Part shown: one piece after another, positions 47,218 to 59,600 of the stretch
Position numbering within the stretch: the stretch's first letter is position 1
How the letters are laid out: every line of letters begins with the position of its first letter
Source of the DNA: Liolophura sinensis
Lineage: Eukaryota; Mollusca; Polyplacophora; Chitonida; Chitonidae
DNA length: 64,000 bases
Assembly: GCF_032854445.1 (NCBI RefSeq)
Contig: NC_088305.1
Location: 21,552,955-21,616,954, forward strand
Reading direction: 5' to 3'
The notes under the pieces: model-generated
Told to the model about the DNA's origin: nothing
The model's input: the letters and a program-made list of their open reading frames with translations, nothing else
The model's database searches: none
Translations under genes and position numbers: made by a program

Positions 47218-47340
47218 ATTTATTTATTTATTTATTTGGTTGGTGTTTTATGCCGTACTCAAGAATATTTCACTTATACGACGGTGGCCAGCATTATGGT
47301 GGGTGGACACCGGGCAGAACCTGGGGGAAACCCACGACCT
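47218..47340 (-). repeat. SINE-A, 5'-truncated copy
   Basis: TTTATTTATTTATTTGGTTG then GTTTTATGCCGTACTCAAGA and GGGGGAAACCCACGACC. Truncated after that block. Confidence 0.87.
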
Positions 47341-48325
47341 TTTGAAAAATGAAATTACACACACACATATATATATATCATTGTTCAGTTATCAGAATTT
47401 ACAAAGTGAACTGTTCTCTGAGGCTGTCTCCAAAATGAAGTGAAAATTAAGCAGTTATTGTCTGGATAAATCTACAGTATTACCTTCGTGGGTGTTTATC
47501 TAACAATCCTGTTTTAAAGTGCTTCATTCAGAACATTGTGTTCAGTTGATACTGTGTGCATGTGATATGTATAGTGTGTGTGTGTCATTATGTACTTACA
47601 TGTAGATATACAACATTATACCAGTACTGTGGCGCATCGGTGCTCAACAAGGAAATAATGCATAATTTAGAGCTGCCACTCTCTGTAAAGAACTGGTTGT
47701 GGTTATATGATGTACATTATGCATTATATATAATAAACAATGCACAGTGTATTTCCATATACTGTACATATACATGTATTTGACCTAAAAAAATTCTCCC
47801 GAATTAATTTGCTCATTTTGGCTGGTTCTGATATCTCTGAGCCGTTTAATCTGTCTTTGAATGGTGTTTTGAGGTTTGTCATGTTTATTGTGTTTGTGGG
47901 ATAATATTCCACTTGAAAAATGTAAAATTCTGTGCCAATATTTTGTAACCTTAGTTATCCTGTTGCAAATTTTTACGACAAATACATAAAGCACATTTAT
48001 ATGTAAAGTTTTGTATAACCAAGGGTACTATAATAATAAAGCTTCTTAATGTGGGTTCTGGATACAGTTTTAAGCATGCACGATAAGTACATTTAGTTCT
48101 GACACAAACATGTGCTTAAACATTTAGTACTAAGTTAGGCAAGTTGTTTAGGGGGGAATGGAGGCAACTATTCATTTTACATGAAAAATTCTGGGGTAAT
48201 TAAGGTTTGGTACATATGGTTAGAAAAGTTGTCTCTGTGTCTTCATGAAGTGGTTGATAAACGTGCTTTTGTGATGTAGGCATCATTATAGTGAGAAAAT
48301 ACGCAATTTTTTTTTTTTTTTATCA
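47341..48325. other. AT-rich, nothing recognised
   Basis: A short CA/TA run near 47356-47380 and scattered TACATGTA palindromes. No coding signal. Confidence 0.4.
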
Positions 48326-48700
48326 ACATGAACCTGTACTGTACATGTGGCTGCCACATGCATGTACTGCATCTGGCTCCTTCATACATGTACTGTACAT
48401 GTTACTCCTACAGACATACTGTACATGTCCCTCCTACATGCATGTACTGTACAAACTGCTACTATATGCTAGTGCCGTACATCTGGCTCCTTCATGCTTT
48501 TACTGCATCTGGTTCCTACATGTACTGTATGTTTGCCCCTACATCTTCATGCATTTAAATAGCGTGTAAATATTGTATTGTAAATACATGTAGCTGCATC
48601 ATGCAGTACACTGCATTTTACTGCATGTACTGTATGTGGCACCTACATGCAGATATACATGTAACTGTACTGTCCTACTACATAATTGTACTGTACTGTA
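48326..48700. repeat. Degenerate repeat of TACATGTACTGTACATG words
   Basis: CATGTACTGTACATGT, CTGCATCTGGCTCCT and CTCCTACATGCATG recur irregularly. Probably an old relative of the 62-bp array that follows. Confidence 0.65.
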
Positions 48701-48960
48701 GGGGCCTCCGTGGCTCAGTTGGTTAGCGCCCTAGCGCAGCGTAATGACCCAGGAGCCTCTCACCAAGGCAGTCGCTGTGAGTTCAAGTCCAGCTTATGCT
48801 GGCTTCCTCTCCAGCCGTACGTGGTCTTCCAGCAACCTGCAGATGGTTGTGGGTTTCCACCGGGCCTCCCGCCATAAATCTGGCCGCTGTGTATAAGTGA
48901 AATAGTCTTGAGTACGGCGTTAAACACCAATCAAATAAATAAATAAATAAATAAATAAAT
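48701..48960 (+). repeat. SINE-A, full-length copy with target duplication
   Basis: Starts GGGGCCTCCGTGGCTCAGTT (A box GGCTCAGTTGG), then GAGTTCAAGTCCAGC (B box), body and an AAATA tail. TACTGTACTGTA flanks it on both sides, as for L1-type insertion, although the host DNA is itself repetitive. Confidence 0.9.
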
Positions 48961-49283
48961 ACTGTACTGTACACGACTCATACATGAATGTAGTGATATG
49001 GTTGCCACATGCTTGTACTGTGCTGTACATGTACACAACTTGTACATGAATGCAGTGATGTGGTTGCCACATGCTTGTACTGTGCTGTACATTTACACGA
49101 CTCATACATGAATGTAGTGATGTGGTTGCTGCATGCTTGTACTGTACTGTATATGGACACAACTCATATATGAATGTAGTGATGTGGTTGCTACATGCTT
49201 GTACTGTGCTGTACATGTACACGACTTGTACATGAATGCAGTGATGTGGTTGCCACATGCTTGGGCTGTACTGTACATGTACA
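48961..49283. repeat. Minisatellite, 62-bp unit, left block of about five copies
   Basis: The unit contains CTTGTACTGTGCTGTACATG, TACACAACTCATACATGAAT and GCAGTGATGTGGTTGCCACA. Continues beyond the inserted SINE at 49284-49496. Confidence 0.92.
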
Positions 49284-49496
49284 GGGGGCCTCAGTGGCTC
49301 AGTCGGTTAGCGCGCTAGTGCAGCGTAATGACCCAGGAGTCTCTCACCAATGCGGTCGCTGTGAGTTCAAGACCAGCTCATGGTGGGTTCCCCCGGGCTG
49401 TGCCCGGTTTCCTCCCACCATAATGCTGGCCGTCGTTGTATAAGTGAAATATTCTTGAGTATGGCGTAAAACACCAATCAAATAAATAAATAAATA
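49284..49496 (+). repeat. SINE-A inserted in the 62-bp array, internally deleted
   Basis: Head GGGGCCTCAGTGGCTCAGTC to the AAATAAATAAATA tail, but missing about 55 bases between GCTCATGGTGGGTT and the CCCCCGGGCTGTG block. Flanked by TACTGTACATGTACA on both sides. Confidence 0.9.
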
Positions 49497-50250
49497 CTGT
49501 ACATGTACACGACTCATACATGAATGTAGTGATGTGGTTGCCACATGCTTGTACTGTGCTGTACATGTACACGACTCATGCATGAATGTAGTGATGTGGC
49601 TGCCACATGCTTGTACTGTGCTGCACATGTACAAGACTCATGCATGAATGTAGTGATGTGGTTGCCACATGCTTGTATTGTGCTGTGCATGTACACAACT
49701 CATACATGAATTTAGTGATGTGGTTGCCACATGCTTGTACTGTGCTGTACATGTACACAACTCATACATGAATGCAGTAATATGGTTGCCACATGCTTGT
49801 ACTGTGCTGTACATGTACACAACTCATACATGAATGCAGTGATGTGGTTGCCAAATGCTTGTACTGTGCTGTACATGTACACAACTCATGCATGAATGCA
49901 GTGATATGGTTGCCACATGCTTGTCCTGTGTTGTACGTGTACTCAACTCATACATGCATTTAGTGATGTGGTTGCCACATGCTTGTGCTGTACTGTACAT
50001 GTACACGACTTGTACATGAATGCAGTAATATGGTTGCCACATGCTTGTACTGTGCTGTACATGTACACAACTCATACATGAATGCAGTGATGTGGTTGCC
50101 ACATGCTTGTACTATGCTGTACATGTACTCAACTCATACATGAATTTAGTAATGTGGTTGCCACATGCTTGCACTGTACTGTACATGTACACGACTTGTA
50201 CATGAATGCAGTGATACGTTTGCCACATGCTTGTACTGCAGACTGCTCCT
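49494..50250. repeat. Minisatellite, 62-bp unit, right block of about twelve copies
   Basis: Same unit as 48961-49283, with small substitutions (ACTC for ACAC, TTTAGT for GCAGT) recurring in several units. The overlapping 60-codon open frames in three phases are by-products of the repeat. Confidence 0.93.
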
Positions 50251-51870
50251 GTATGTGGAAGTCAGACAGGCTTGACATGGGTAATTATACATGTATGGTT
50301 ACAGTTGAAATACAGTCCGTCTCTTCACCACACTACATGTGTATACAGCCCTCTTCAGACTGTAATTGGTTTGATTAGATTTGTTTGCACAGCCGTCTTT
50401 GTCAGTTTATTTTCAGTACATCAAAGACTTCTAGCGAACCTCTGTCACAAAACTTTGTACATGTATGTAGAGATCTGCTGGGCCTTACATGTATTAAACT
50501 GTGTTGGTTTGGTATATACAGGAGGTGCTGATGTAAAGGTCACATTCCCATGAGGTTTTTTGGTGGATGTCATTTTGATGAAAACTGGAATTTGTATAGG
50601 AATACGTGTAATTTGCAGGAATTTTTTGGTTTTTTTTAAAGTAAGATGTAGCATTTGCAAAGTCCACATTTCAAGCAGAATTTCTACAAATTAGATGACT
50701 TGTTGTTGGTTTTTCTATACCCTACTCTGACATTGATAAAAGAGTTATTGTGCCTATTAAAATTGGTTTGTTAGCAAATTCTTGTTCCAGATGAATTTTT
50801 TCCTTATCTTTTTAAGTGCTATGTCAAACTGTCAATGTACTGTCGCAGTTCGGCGAAGACTTGAAGATTTCCTGGTAACTCTCATTTCCTTGTACTATTC
50901 ATAGTGAGAGAAAAAAAATTTTGATAAAGCCCCTCCCCCCCCCCCCCCCCAAAGAAACAGAAGAACTATCAAAATCATATTTATTCAGGTACATGTGTTT
51001 CGGGTCTGGTAGCTGGCTAACCCTCTGTCTTGAACTCAGGCGAATCATTAAATCAATGGTATGTTAAAAAGTAATTAAATGTTAAAATGTTAAATAAAAA
51101 AATATTAAAAGATAAGATAATGTCAAAATTATACAAACCCACTGACAGACAGACAACAACTTTAAGACCATCTTTTTGCATGTATGGAAAATATCAAAAT
51201 TTACTATCATATCTCCAGAATAGCAGTCATGTAAATGTGAGTGCAGATTTTATATCGACTTTCCAGTACAGTGTGAGGAGTGTCGCTGGAAACAGGTCAG
51301 CTTGATCTGTGTCAGAGGAGTTCATAGCAAACACAGGTGCACTTGGTGAGAGATATGACAAGGCATTGGAGTATATCTGATGTGTGGAATCTCAATTTCC
51401 AGGCTGTTGTTGGAGTTACATCATGACAAATTCTGATGTTGGTTCAAGGGTTTCCCCGGTAGAGGGCACCTGGAATGTTAACATTGAAAATAGTCCCTGT
51501 TTTCAGAGAATGGATGTACAGACCATCCTGTAGGGAAAAATAAAGCCAGTATTATGTGGATGATGGGCACAGGTATATGATAAATATGTGGATCTGATTC
51601 TTACACCTGCAGAATGTCAGTGTGTACAACACATGCACCTCTAGCTGATTTGTGTGTGTATCTTGCACAGGCCTACAATGTATTAACATACAGCAGTCAG
51701 GAAGTACATGGAATTGGAATGTGGTGTCAACGGTGATGCATCTCTGCAGTGTGGGGAGCCAGGGGAGTGGGGGAGGTGGGGGGGGGGGGGGGGAGAGTCT
51801 GAATGGAGTGGGGGCATTCCCGGGGAATTCAGCGATGTCACTTCTGAAAATTTATATATGTATGACAGCA
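50251..51870. other. Presumed ZMYND11 5' intron, no gene recognised
   Basis: Contains a C run near 50933-50951 and a G run near 51777-51793. No splice-flanked coding exon seen. Confidence 0.4.
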
Positions 51871-51879
51871 GTCATTGTG

Positions 51880-52042
51880 GAGGAAACCAAGCAATCCAGC
51901 CTTAGGAAAACCAAGCAATCCAGCCTTAGGAAAACCAAGCAATCTAGCCTTAGGAAAACCAAGCAATCTAACCTTAGAAAAACCAAGCAATATAGCCTTA
52001 GGAAAACTAAGCAATCAAGCCTTAGGAAAACCACCACATTCA
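51880..52042. repeat. 24-bp tandem repeat, about seven copies
   Basis: GGAAAACCAAGCAATCCAGC followed by CTTA repeats. The unit length keeps frames open (KQSSLRKT per unit on plus). No sign that it is translated. Confidence 0.9.
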
Positions 52043-53610
52043 GTTTACCAGGTACTTAAAATGCTTGGGATTGACATAAAGCGACAGCCTGCCAGTGGTT
52101 TGATTAGATCACAATACCTCTTTGTCAAGGGGATACCCACTAAATTGATTTTTTGTCAGTGTGTGCCTCGTTATCTTGCTGAACGAAACACAATAATAAT
52201 CTCCTAATGTGGAGCAGAGTCATGGAAAAGATACATGTATATATATGTACATGTACCGTATGTATATATGTATGTATATAATATGTGGCAAACAATGTAC
52301 GGCGCTAGTGAACATTACGCTATAAGATGCTTTTAAACTTGCGTATAAAACAGTATTAAAATGCACAGTGTGTTCTCGTGGTTATGGATTTGCCTGTCAG
52401 CCATCCATGAAAGCTGTCATGTGGCGTACAGGAAGTAAAGGAGCTCGTCAGGTGGTCACTTAAACCAGGTAGGCTTTCACCTCACAGGTGAACAGCAGAA
52501 ATCAATACCATATCCTCAGCCCTAAGGCATTCAGGTGAAAACAATTGGACCCAGATAGATATCGAGGAACCCTACGGATCTCCTTCATAATTACTGTATG
52601 TTCGTGTGTCAGTCAATACGTTTCTTTTCTTTCCACACCATGTACCAGGGCACTAGCTAAAGAAACAACTCTCCGTTTCATTCATCAGTTTCTTGGCCTT
52701 TATCAAAGCTGTCGTTTGTTATGTGTTCTGTCATACCACATCATTATATATCAGATGTCTTGTCTGAACGTAGAAACCCTAGGGGAAAGGCAACCTGTTC
52801 ATGATATTCTTTAATCCCCTAAGGTTGCGCTTACATTTATGTGAAGTAGGATCTCCAGCCATTGTTACATCAGGAAGTGTTTGTTGCAAAACACTCACAA
52901 ATGGTAAAGTGTACATTAGCTCTGAGATTGGTTGGTCATGTTCCCAGCTTGGCATTAACATTAGTTCTGAAAGCTTATCTGGGGAGAATGGAACAGATCT
53001 TAGATCTAAGTGTACATACTGTAACTCTTCAACCTTTACACATGTTGCCAAAGACGTTTATTCATGCATACATGTATTTGGAAGCCCTTATTCTGTGTTT
53101 TCTGATATAATTGTACTTTCTGTGAAGCCAGGACATTGGCCGATACAACCAATGTAGTTTTGTCTCGAGAATCAAATTAAAAATGTGTATAAATTGCACT
53201 GATAGTTGTCTTATATGCGAAAAGGCTGAGGAATTAGGGTACATGACTATGCTTCTATATAGAACTTATTACAGACTGACTTATGAGTTCACAGAGTCGG
53301 TTACGCTAGAAAATTAGAAAGTTACCAATACAACGGATTATACACAATTGTGACACACACATGTGGTAACGTATAGTCAGCCGGTTTAAACTGGTTTTGT
53401 CTGTTAAACCCTGTTATTTAGCATACATGTACATGTAGATTTGGCCCGAAATCATGAAATTCCAAATCAGAATGTCGCATTTTGAAATCTCTTCTGTGTT
53501 AATTTTGCCGCAGTAAGGTGTCTCAAGGACAGAGACACCCCACTGATTAAACCAACCAGTATGGTGATAAGCCAGTCCTCTCACAAGCGTGTTAATTTTG
53601 TTGCTTTCAG
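52043..53610. other. Presumed ZMYND11 5' intron, right end
   Basis: A 118-codon open frame at 52801-53157 has no recognisable motif and no splice or start context of note. Otherwise AT-rich. Ends at the TTGCTTTCAG acceptor of the first coding exon. Confidence 0.4.
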
Positions 53611-53613
53611 AGC

Positions 53614-56600
53614 ATGGTGAAGCCGACTAAACGACGCACGGCCTCCCTGGAGGTGGTCAAGAATCTAATCAAAGGTGTGGCTTACATCAAGCAGCAGAAG
53701 CAGGTGGCGAACTTTGATCGACTGGCCAAATACATGCAGCGAGAGTATGGCTTGAAGTACGGGGAGACCCAGAGAGAGGCTCATAATGCAGTGGAGGACA
53801 ACCTACTTGTCTCATACACCGCCATTGGCAACAAAGGGTCAAAGGTCGGCGTGGAGCAAGAGGGATTCAAAATACCCGATGAGGAATCCCCAGTGGTGAG
53901 GCATTTACATGTATATTCAGTCAAAAAGTAATACTGCCTTGAAATTTCCTGAAGTTAAAAACAAATAAATAAATGTACATTCTGCGTGTAAAGCTATAAA
54001 GGTGCTGCTGATATCAGGAGTCACTATGACAATACTCTGCCATCAAAGTAACACTGCATCAAAATTTCCAAAAGTTAAAAACAAATAAATAAATGTGCAT
54101 TGTGCGTGTAAAGCTATAAAGGTGCTGCTGATATCAGGAGTCACTATGATGATACTCTGCCATCAAAGTGACACTGCATCAAAATTTCCTGAAGTTAAAA
54201 ACAAATAAATAAATGTACATTCTGCGTGTAAAGCTGTAAAGGTGCTGGTGATATCAGGAGTCACTATGACGATACTCTGCCATCAAAGTGACACTGCCTC
54301 GAAATTTCCTGAAGTTAAAAACAAATAAATAAATGTGCATTGTGCGTGTAAAGCTATAAAGGTGCTGCTGATATCAGGAGTCACTATGATGATACTCTGC
54401 CATCAAAGTGACACTGCATCAAAATTTCCTGAAGTTAAAAACAAATAAATAAATGTACATTCTGCATGTAAAGCTATAAAGGTGCGGGTGATATCAGGAG
54501 TCACTATGACGATACTCTGCCATCAAAGTGACACTGCCTCGAAATTTCCTGAAGTTAAAAACAAATAAATAAATGTGCATTGTGCGTGTAAAGCTATAAA
54601 GGTGCTGCTGATATCAGGAGTCACTATGATGATACTCTGCCATCAAAGTAAGACTGCATCAAAATTTCCTGAAGTTAAAAACAAATAAATAAATGTACAT
54701 TCTGCATGTAAAGCTATAAAGGTGCTGCTGATATCAGGAGTCACTATGACGATACTCTGCCATCAAAGTAAGACTGCATCGAAATTTTCTGAAGTTGAAA
54801 ACAAATAAATAAATGTACATTCTGCATGTAAAGCTATAAAGGTGCTGCTGATATCAGGAGTCACTATGACGATACTCTGCCATCAAAATAAGACTGCATC
54901 GAAATTTTCTGAAGTTGAAAACAAATAAATAAATGTACATTCTGCATGTAAAGCTATAAAGGTGCTGCTGATATCAGGAGTCACTATGACGATACTCTGC
55001 CATCAAAGTGACACTGCCTCGAAATTTCCTGAAGTTAAAAACAAATAAATAAATGTACATTCTGCGTGTAAAGCTATAAAGGTGCTGCTGATATCAGGAG
55101 TCACTATGACGATACTCTGCCATCAAAGTGACACTGCCTCGAAATTTCCTGAAGTTAAAAACAAATAAATAAATGTACATTCTGCGTGCAAAGCTATAAA
55201 GGTGCTGCTGATATCAGGAATCACTATGACGATACTCTGCCATCAAAGTAACACTGCATCGAAATTTCCAAAAGTTAAAAACAAATAAATAAATGTGCAT
55301 TGTGCCTGTAAAGCTATAAAGGTGCTGCTGATATCAGGAGTCACTATGATGATACTCTGCCATCAAAGTGACACTGCATCAAAATTTCCTGAAGTTAAAA
55401 ACAAATAAATAAATGTACATTCTGCATGTAAAGCTATAAAGGTGCTGGTGATATCAGGAGTCACTATGACGATACTCTGCCATCAAAGTGACACTGCCTC
55501 GAAATTTCCTGAAGTTAAAAACAAATAAATAAATGTGCATTGTGCGTGTAAAGCTATAAAGGTGCTGCTGATATCAGGAGTCACTATGATGATACTCTGC
55601 CATCAAAGTAAGACTGCATCAAAATTTCCTGAAGTTAAAAACAAATAAATAAATGTACATTCTGCATGTAAAGCTATAAAGGTGCTGCTGATATCAGGAG
55701 TCACTATGACGATACTCTGCCATCAAAGTAAGACTGCATCGAAATTTTCTGAAGTTGAAAACAAATAAATAAATGTACATTCTGCATGTAAAGCTATAAA
55801 GGTGCTGCTGATATCAGGAGTCACTATGACGATACTCTGCCATCAAAGTGACACTGCCTCGAAATTTCCTGAAGTTAAAAACAAATAAATAAATGTACAT
55901 TCTGCGTGTAAAGCTATAAAGGTGCTGCTGATATCAGGAGTCACTATGATGATACTCTGCCATCAAAGTGACACTGCCTCGAAATTTCCTGAAGTTAAAA
56001 ACAAATAAATAAATGTACATTCTGCGTGCAAAGCTATAAAGGTGCTGCTGATATCAGGAATCACTATGATGATACTCTGCCATCAAAGTAACACTGCATC
56101 GAAATTTCCAAAAGTTAAAAACAAATAAATAAATGTGCATTGTGCCTGTAAAGCTATAAAGGTGCTGCTGATATCAGGAGTCACTATGATGATACTCTGC
56201 CATCAAGTAACACTGCATCAAAATTTCCTGAAGTTAAAAACAAATAAATAAATGTACATTCTGCATGTAAAGCTATAAAGGTGCTGCTGATATCAGGAGT
56301 CACTATGATGATAATCTGCCATCAAAGTAACACTGCATCGAAATTTCCTGAAGTTAAACATATAAATTATAAATGTGCATTCTGCATGAAAGGTGCACAA
56401 AATCACCATTGATTGGCAGGTGTAAGAGATAGGGAAGTCCAGGCTATGCCAAGGGTAAGCTGAATTTTAGGTATTTCACATTTATTCAAGTGTAATGAAA
56501 GCGGCTGGATTTAACTGACGAAATCCGATCACCACTGTCAGCTGTGATCATCGATTCTGTATGCCTTTACGTTAACTCACAGCCGATTTCAGGATATGCA

Positions 56601-59600
56601 ATCATTTCGTGCAAGAAGGGTATAGACCACATGGTCACTTTTGCCACATGGTGATTTTTTTAAAGTGTTACGTTACTGTGATACTCCAGTTTTACATCTC
56701 CTTAGAACATCTGATTCAAGCTGTCTCAAACTTTTAGTACTTCAGTTTAACAAAGAATACAAAGCCGTGCCACGCCAGTGGACGTGTACCGTATTGTCGT
56801 ATGCCACAGTGGATGTCAAATGTGTCTGCTGAATAGGCTGTTTCCCTGTGTTCAGTTGTGAAAACAATGCTCACATCACTGAAGCGATTTACCCTATACA
56901 TCAATCTTCTGGGCTGAATGGATGGCTCTTTTGCAGGATAATGGTTATTCATGGACAGGATATGTGGGAGTATTTGGTGTCAGTAATCCTTACATTTAGC
57001 CAATCCTGTCACTGAGTAGCCATCAGTTTTCTGTGGACAAAATGGTCACATTGAGGACATCATGGTGGTCAGATTCTGTATCAGATGTCATATTTAGGCA
57101 TCTGATTATGTACCTTTTTTTAGCTGGCAAAAGAAATGATATCACTATTTAAATGGTAATTTGTGGATACAACAGTCGGTCTTCTGAAGGAATACTAGTA
57201 GATCGTCTGTGGATAAATTCATGAATACTCAGCGACAGGACACAGAGATGATTTATACAAGGTCTGTAATTCTCATATTGGTCATGGCTGACACTATTTC
57301 ACCCATTATGGGGATGACAGTCAGATTTATTTGCATGTCAACATAATCTTGACAGACTGATGGTGTCACTAAGTAACCATGTAACTTATCATGTAGACAT
57401 CCACCCACCATAATGCTGGCCGCCGTCGAATAAGTGAAATATTCTTGAGTACGGCGTAAAACACCAGAAACTCTCATAATATGAGGGTTACTAACACCAT
57501 GTATTTCTGTGTCATATCACACAGTTACCATGTAAAGAATTTATTCTGCTAAAGACCCATTAATTCAGCACAAAAGACTGATGTATGGGCGAATCGCTTG
57601 ACTGATGTGGTCATTGTTTTTAGATTCTGCAGCAGCCTGCAAAGGGAGAAAACCTACATGTAATCAACAGACACATGTGATGCCACTATAGGGTAAGGAA
57701 ATATACACATCGCCCACGTGAAAGACGCTTATCAATGAAAAGCAGTATTTTGTCGCATAAATATACATATGTGTATGTTGTTGTTAGGTGGATGACGGCC
57801 ATGACTGGTACTGCTTTGAGTGCCACAAGCCTGGTGAAGTGCTGACATGCTCTGACTGCTGGAGAGTGTTTCACCCCGGCTGTACTGAGGAAGAATGGGG
57901 GAGTGGCATCAAGTTCTCCTGTCTCGCTTGTAAGGTGGGTTCAAACACACCTGTCCAACACATACCTGTACAGTACCTGTCTATTCCCTCAGACCCATCC
58001 ACAACCTTTAATAGTATTAACATCACAAAACTTTATGGATTCTTTCCACTTATTATTTTATTAACTTCCAAATGTCTCTATAAAGATAAGCCAGTTTGAT
58101 AACTGACATAATTATTCAACCTGTTACAAGCAGCATGTATACATACATTCTTACTTGGTATGGAACTCACCAATATTAGGTTTATCGGATCACTATGGAA
58201 TGCTTCTGCAGTATGGACAAGATTCCCAGTTTGATAACAAATACTGAATTATAAGTGCTGATTTAGAATACAGTTTTGTTAGTGGCTCGTGTGGCAGTGT
58301 AAAAGGATTTTTGTGTTGATTGGAAGCAGCCCACAAGCTCTTGGGTTTCCATCTTTAGGCTTCTGTGTAAAGACCCATGCTAGCCAATTACCCACAGACA
58401 CATTGTACAGTCTTTTTGATCTAGAAACTCGGCTGAACCTTTTTATGGATAATGTAAGTTTTTTTTTTCTTCTCTGAAATGTACATGTACCATAATGTGT
58501 AAACCATGTATTTTGAGATGTACAAATTGTAGTGCTCTTGAAGACTTAAATGGCTAAATTCTGAGCAAAATCTCTGGACACCTGTACCTCAGACAATCAT
58601 GTTTTGTTTTGTTTTTCGTTTCTGGTTGCGCCGTTGCCAGGATATTGAGGTATGAGACTTTTCTTTAGCAAGTCATCATGATCTCATATTATCATTATCA
58701 TCACTGTCATTGTCATCATCATCATCACCCTGAAATTTTGATATCACTTACATTGTAGATGATTAACATAGTGCTCACTTGATGGTGTCATCACAAGATT
58801 CTCCACCATGTGGCATGTGTGTGTAGTGCTAGTTTGTTACATTGTGTGTGGGATAATATTTAACCCTTCAAGACCTTCATTTTCATCATTGTTGTACAAC
58901 AAACTAAATGAATTTCCTTGGATTTACTTTACTGGAACCCACCAGAATCTAGTTCAAATGTAGTACTACAAAGTAGAAACCTGTACGAATGAAGGTTTTA
59001 ATACATATGAAAGTGGACAGCTTTTGAGTTGTCTGTGTTCCTAACTTTAATGATGAAAAGCTATAGATTTTCTATTTTTTTTTTTTTTTTTGTTTCTTTT
59101 TTTTTTAAAGAGGTTTTAAAATCCTGTAGTTTTAGTTTACAGGAGTTATGATATGAATGGGATTCCCATCGAGAGTTAAAACACCGCCTCGTCCTTTCTG
59201 TGCATTCCAATAACATTTACAGCAAGCATACACTGACCTGTAACTGGAAGCAGTAGGGTTAATAATAGCCGTGGGTTTTCCGTCAATTTAAGGCTGACAT
59301 ACATCGGCCCGTACACCTGACAACAAAACATTGCATTGCAAATTTCCACAAATTTTAGGTTTATTTAGTGGGCTAATGGATAAGATCTAACTCAAGCTAA
59401 TTTGCATGCAAAATAATGCATGGGCATTTTGTGGCATAAAACAGGTAATAAAAATGTTACCAGATTTCACCTAAAGTTTGGTATTTCACAACGCACTTTC
59501 AGAAGCACATTAAGGCGTTAAAATGATACTTTTGATGCCAACACTGAAGTTTTTCTGATAAAAAATGAATTGAATTTTACCGAAACACTCTAATATAAGA

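Noticed and set aside
48701-48790. tRNA gene suggested by A and B boxes
   Set aside because: It is the head of a SINE: the cloverleaf does not close, and the same head occurs with a SINE body in many copies.
48920-50102. Overlapping 60-112-codon frames on minus (VYMYSTVQACGNH type repeats)
   Set aside because: Products of the 62-bp array; successive frames are shifted copies of the same unit.
52801-53157. 118-codon frame upstream of ZMYND11
   Set aside because: No family resemblance and low-quality start; a chance frame is likely in unique DNA of this size.
53936-56395. CRISPR-like array
   Set aside because: Direct tandem units with no unique spacers, in an intron of an animal gene.
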